Assembly: GCA_947176715.1 (NCBI GenBank)
Contig: CAMWRR010000098.1
Coordinates: 1-7,057, forward strand
Direction of reading: 5' to 3'
Origin: an uncultured Rikenellaceae bacterium
GTDB lineage: Bacteria > Bacteroidota > Bacteroidia > Bacteroidales > Rikenellaceae
DNA: 7,057 nt
The notes under the pieces were generated by a model. The model saw nothing but the letters and a program-made list of their open reading frames with translations. It made no database searches and had not been told where the DNA came from. The position numbers and the translations under genes are program-made. Below are positions 6,816 to 7,057 of this stretch, piece by piece (position 1 is the stretch's first letter; every line of letters starts with the position of its first letter).

Positions 6816-6850
6816 CAAAAATAGTTAAAAAAACTCGGATTAACTAACAT
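6816..6850 (-). promoter_or_regulatory. Putative Bacteroidetes-type promoter of the lipA operon
   Basis: Read on the minus strand, TATTTTTG at 6823-6816 matches the Bacteroidetes -7 consensus TAnnTTTG exactly. About 20 bases upstream, where a TTTG -33 box is expected, the sequence is only ATGTTAG (6850-6844), a poor match. The spacer is very AT-rich, with a run of seven T. Transcription would begin roughly 20-25 bases before the lipA ATG, giving a short leader. The AT-rich pocket (about 6790-6850) stands out from the GC-rich surroundings, which supports a promoter. The -7 box is seen directly; its use is inferred. Confidence 0.6.
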
Positions 6851-7057
6851 TTGTCACATTAATTGGAGACAAAAAGGAATATGGCCCGGAGTCATTGCCA
6901 CAGGGGCGGTTGGAGCCGGTGAGGGTCGTTGCCGTTTGAGAGCCGACAGGACGAAATAGGCGGTCGCTCTTGTTGGCGCATACCACAAAACACCGCACCG
7001 TCTCGCAAACAAATTTCACAGAGGTACGGCCCGAGCGCAAATAAAGAAGTTCCACCC

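Noticed and set aside
6840..7055. Minus-strand 71-codon frame starting with GTG near the right edge
   Set aside because: No recognised motif, no ribosome binding site visible before the edge, and a competing open frame covers the same bases; kept only as a note in the findings.

Overview
The window is a chromosomal housekeeping segment. Five genes all lie on the minus strand and probably form one transcription unit read right to left: lipA, lipB, recJ, murF and a periplasmic S41 (C-terminal processing) protease. All five look intact, with recognisable active-site motifs. The organism is most likely a GC-rich member of the Bacteroidales (Bacteroidetes). The evidence is the sequence upstream of lipA, which carries a TAnnTTTG-type -7 element, the A-rich leaders in place of strong Shine-Dalgarno sites, and the S41 protease with a long C-terminal tail of the kind common in this phylum. 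An Alistipes/Rikenellaceae-like source is a guess from GC content; frequent ATA isoleucine codons are a mild oddity for such a GC-rich genome.

Layout from right to left. Positions 7057 to about 6830 hold no gene I can recognise. A promoter-like element at 6816-6823 precedes lipA (6786-5881). An 84-base gap with a small hairpin leads to lipB (5796-5137). After 11 bases comes recJ (5125-3368), whose TAG stop abuts the murF ATG with no base between (murF 3367-2051). After 16 bases containing an SD-like AAGAGGG comes the S41 protease (2034-415). A strong intrinsic terminator (363-398) ends the unit. Positions 1-362 have no supported gene. They contain a strikingly T-poor tract with an imperfect 59-base-period direct repeat and several small dyads.

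The genes serve three separate needs. LipB moves octanoyl groups from acyl carrier protein to lipoyl domains, and LipA inserts the two sulfurs, giving lipoylated 2-oxoacid dehydrogenase and glycine cleavage proteins. RecJ is a 5'-3' single-strand DNA exonuclease of recombination and repair. MurF finishes the cytoplasmic UDP-MurNAc-pentapeptide of peptidoglycan. The S41 protease is membrane-anchored and probably acts on envelope proteins. The murF-protease pairing gives a loose cell-envelope theme. I see no mobile element, CRISPR array, tRNA or rRNA, and no convincing novel system. The least explained parts are the two flanks, above all the T-depleted repeat tract at the left.
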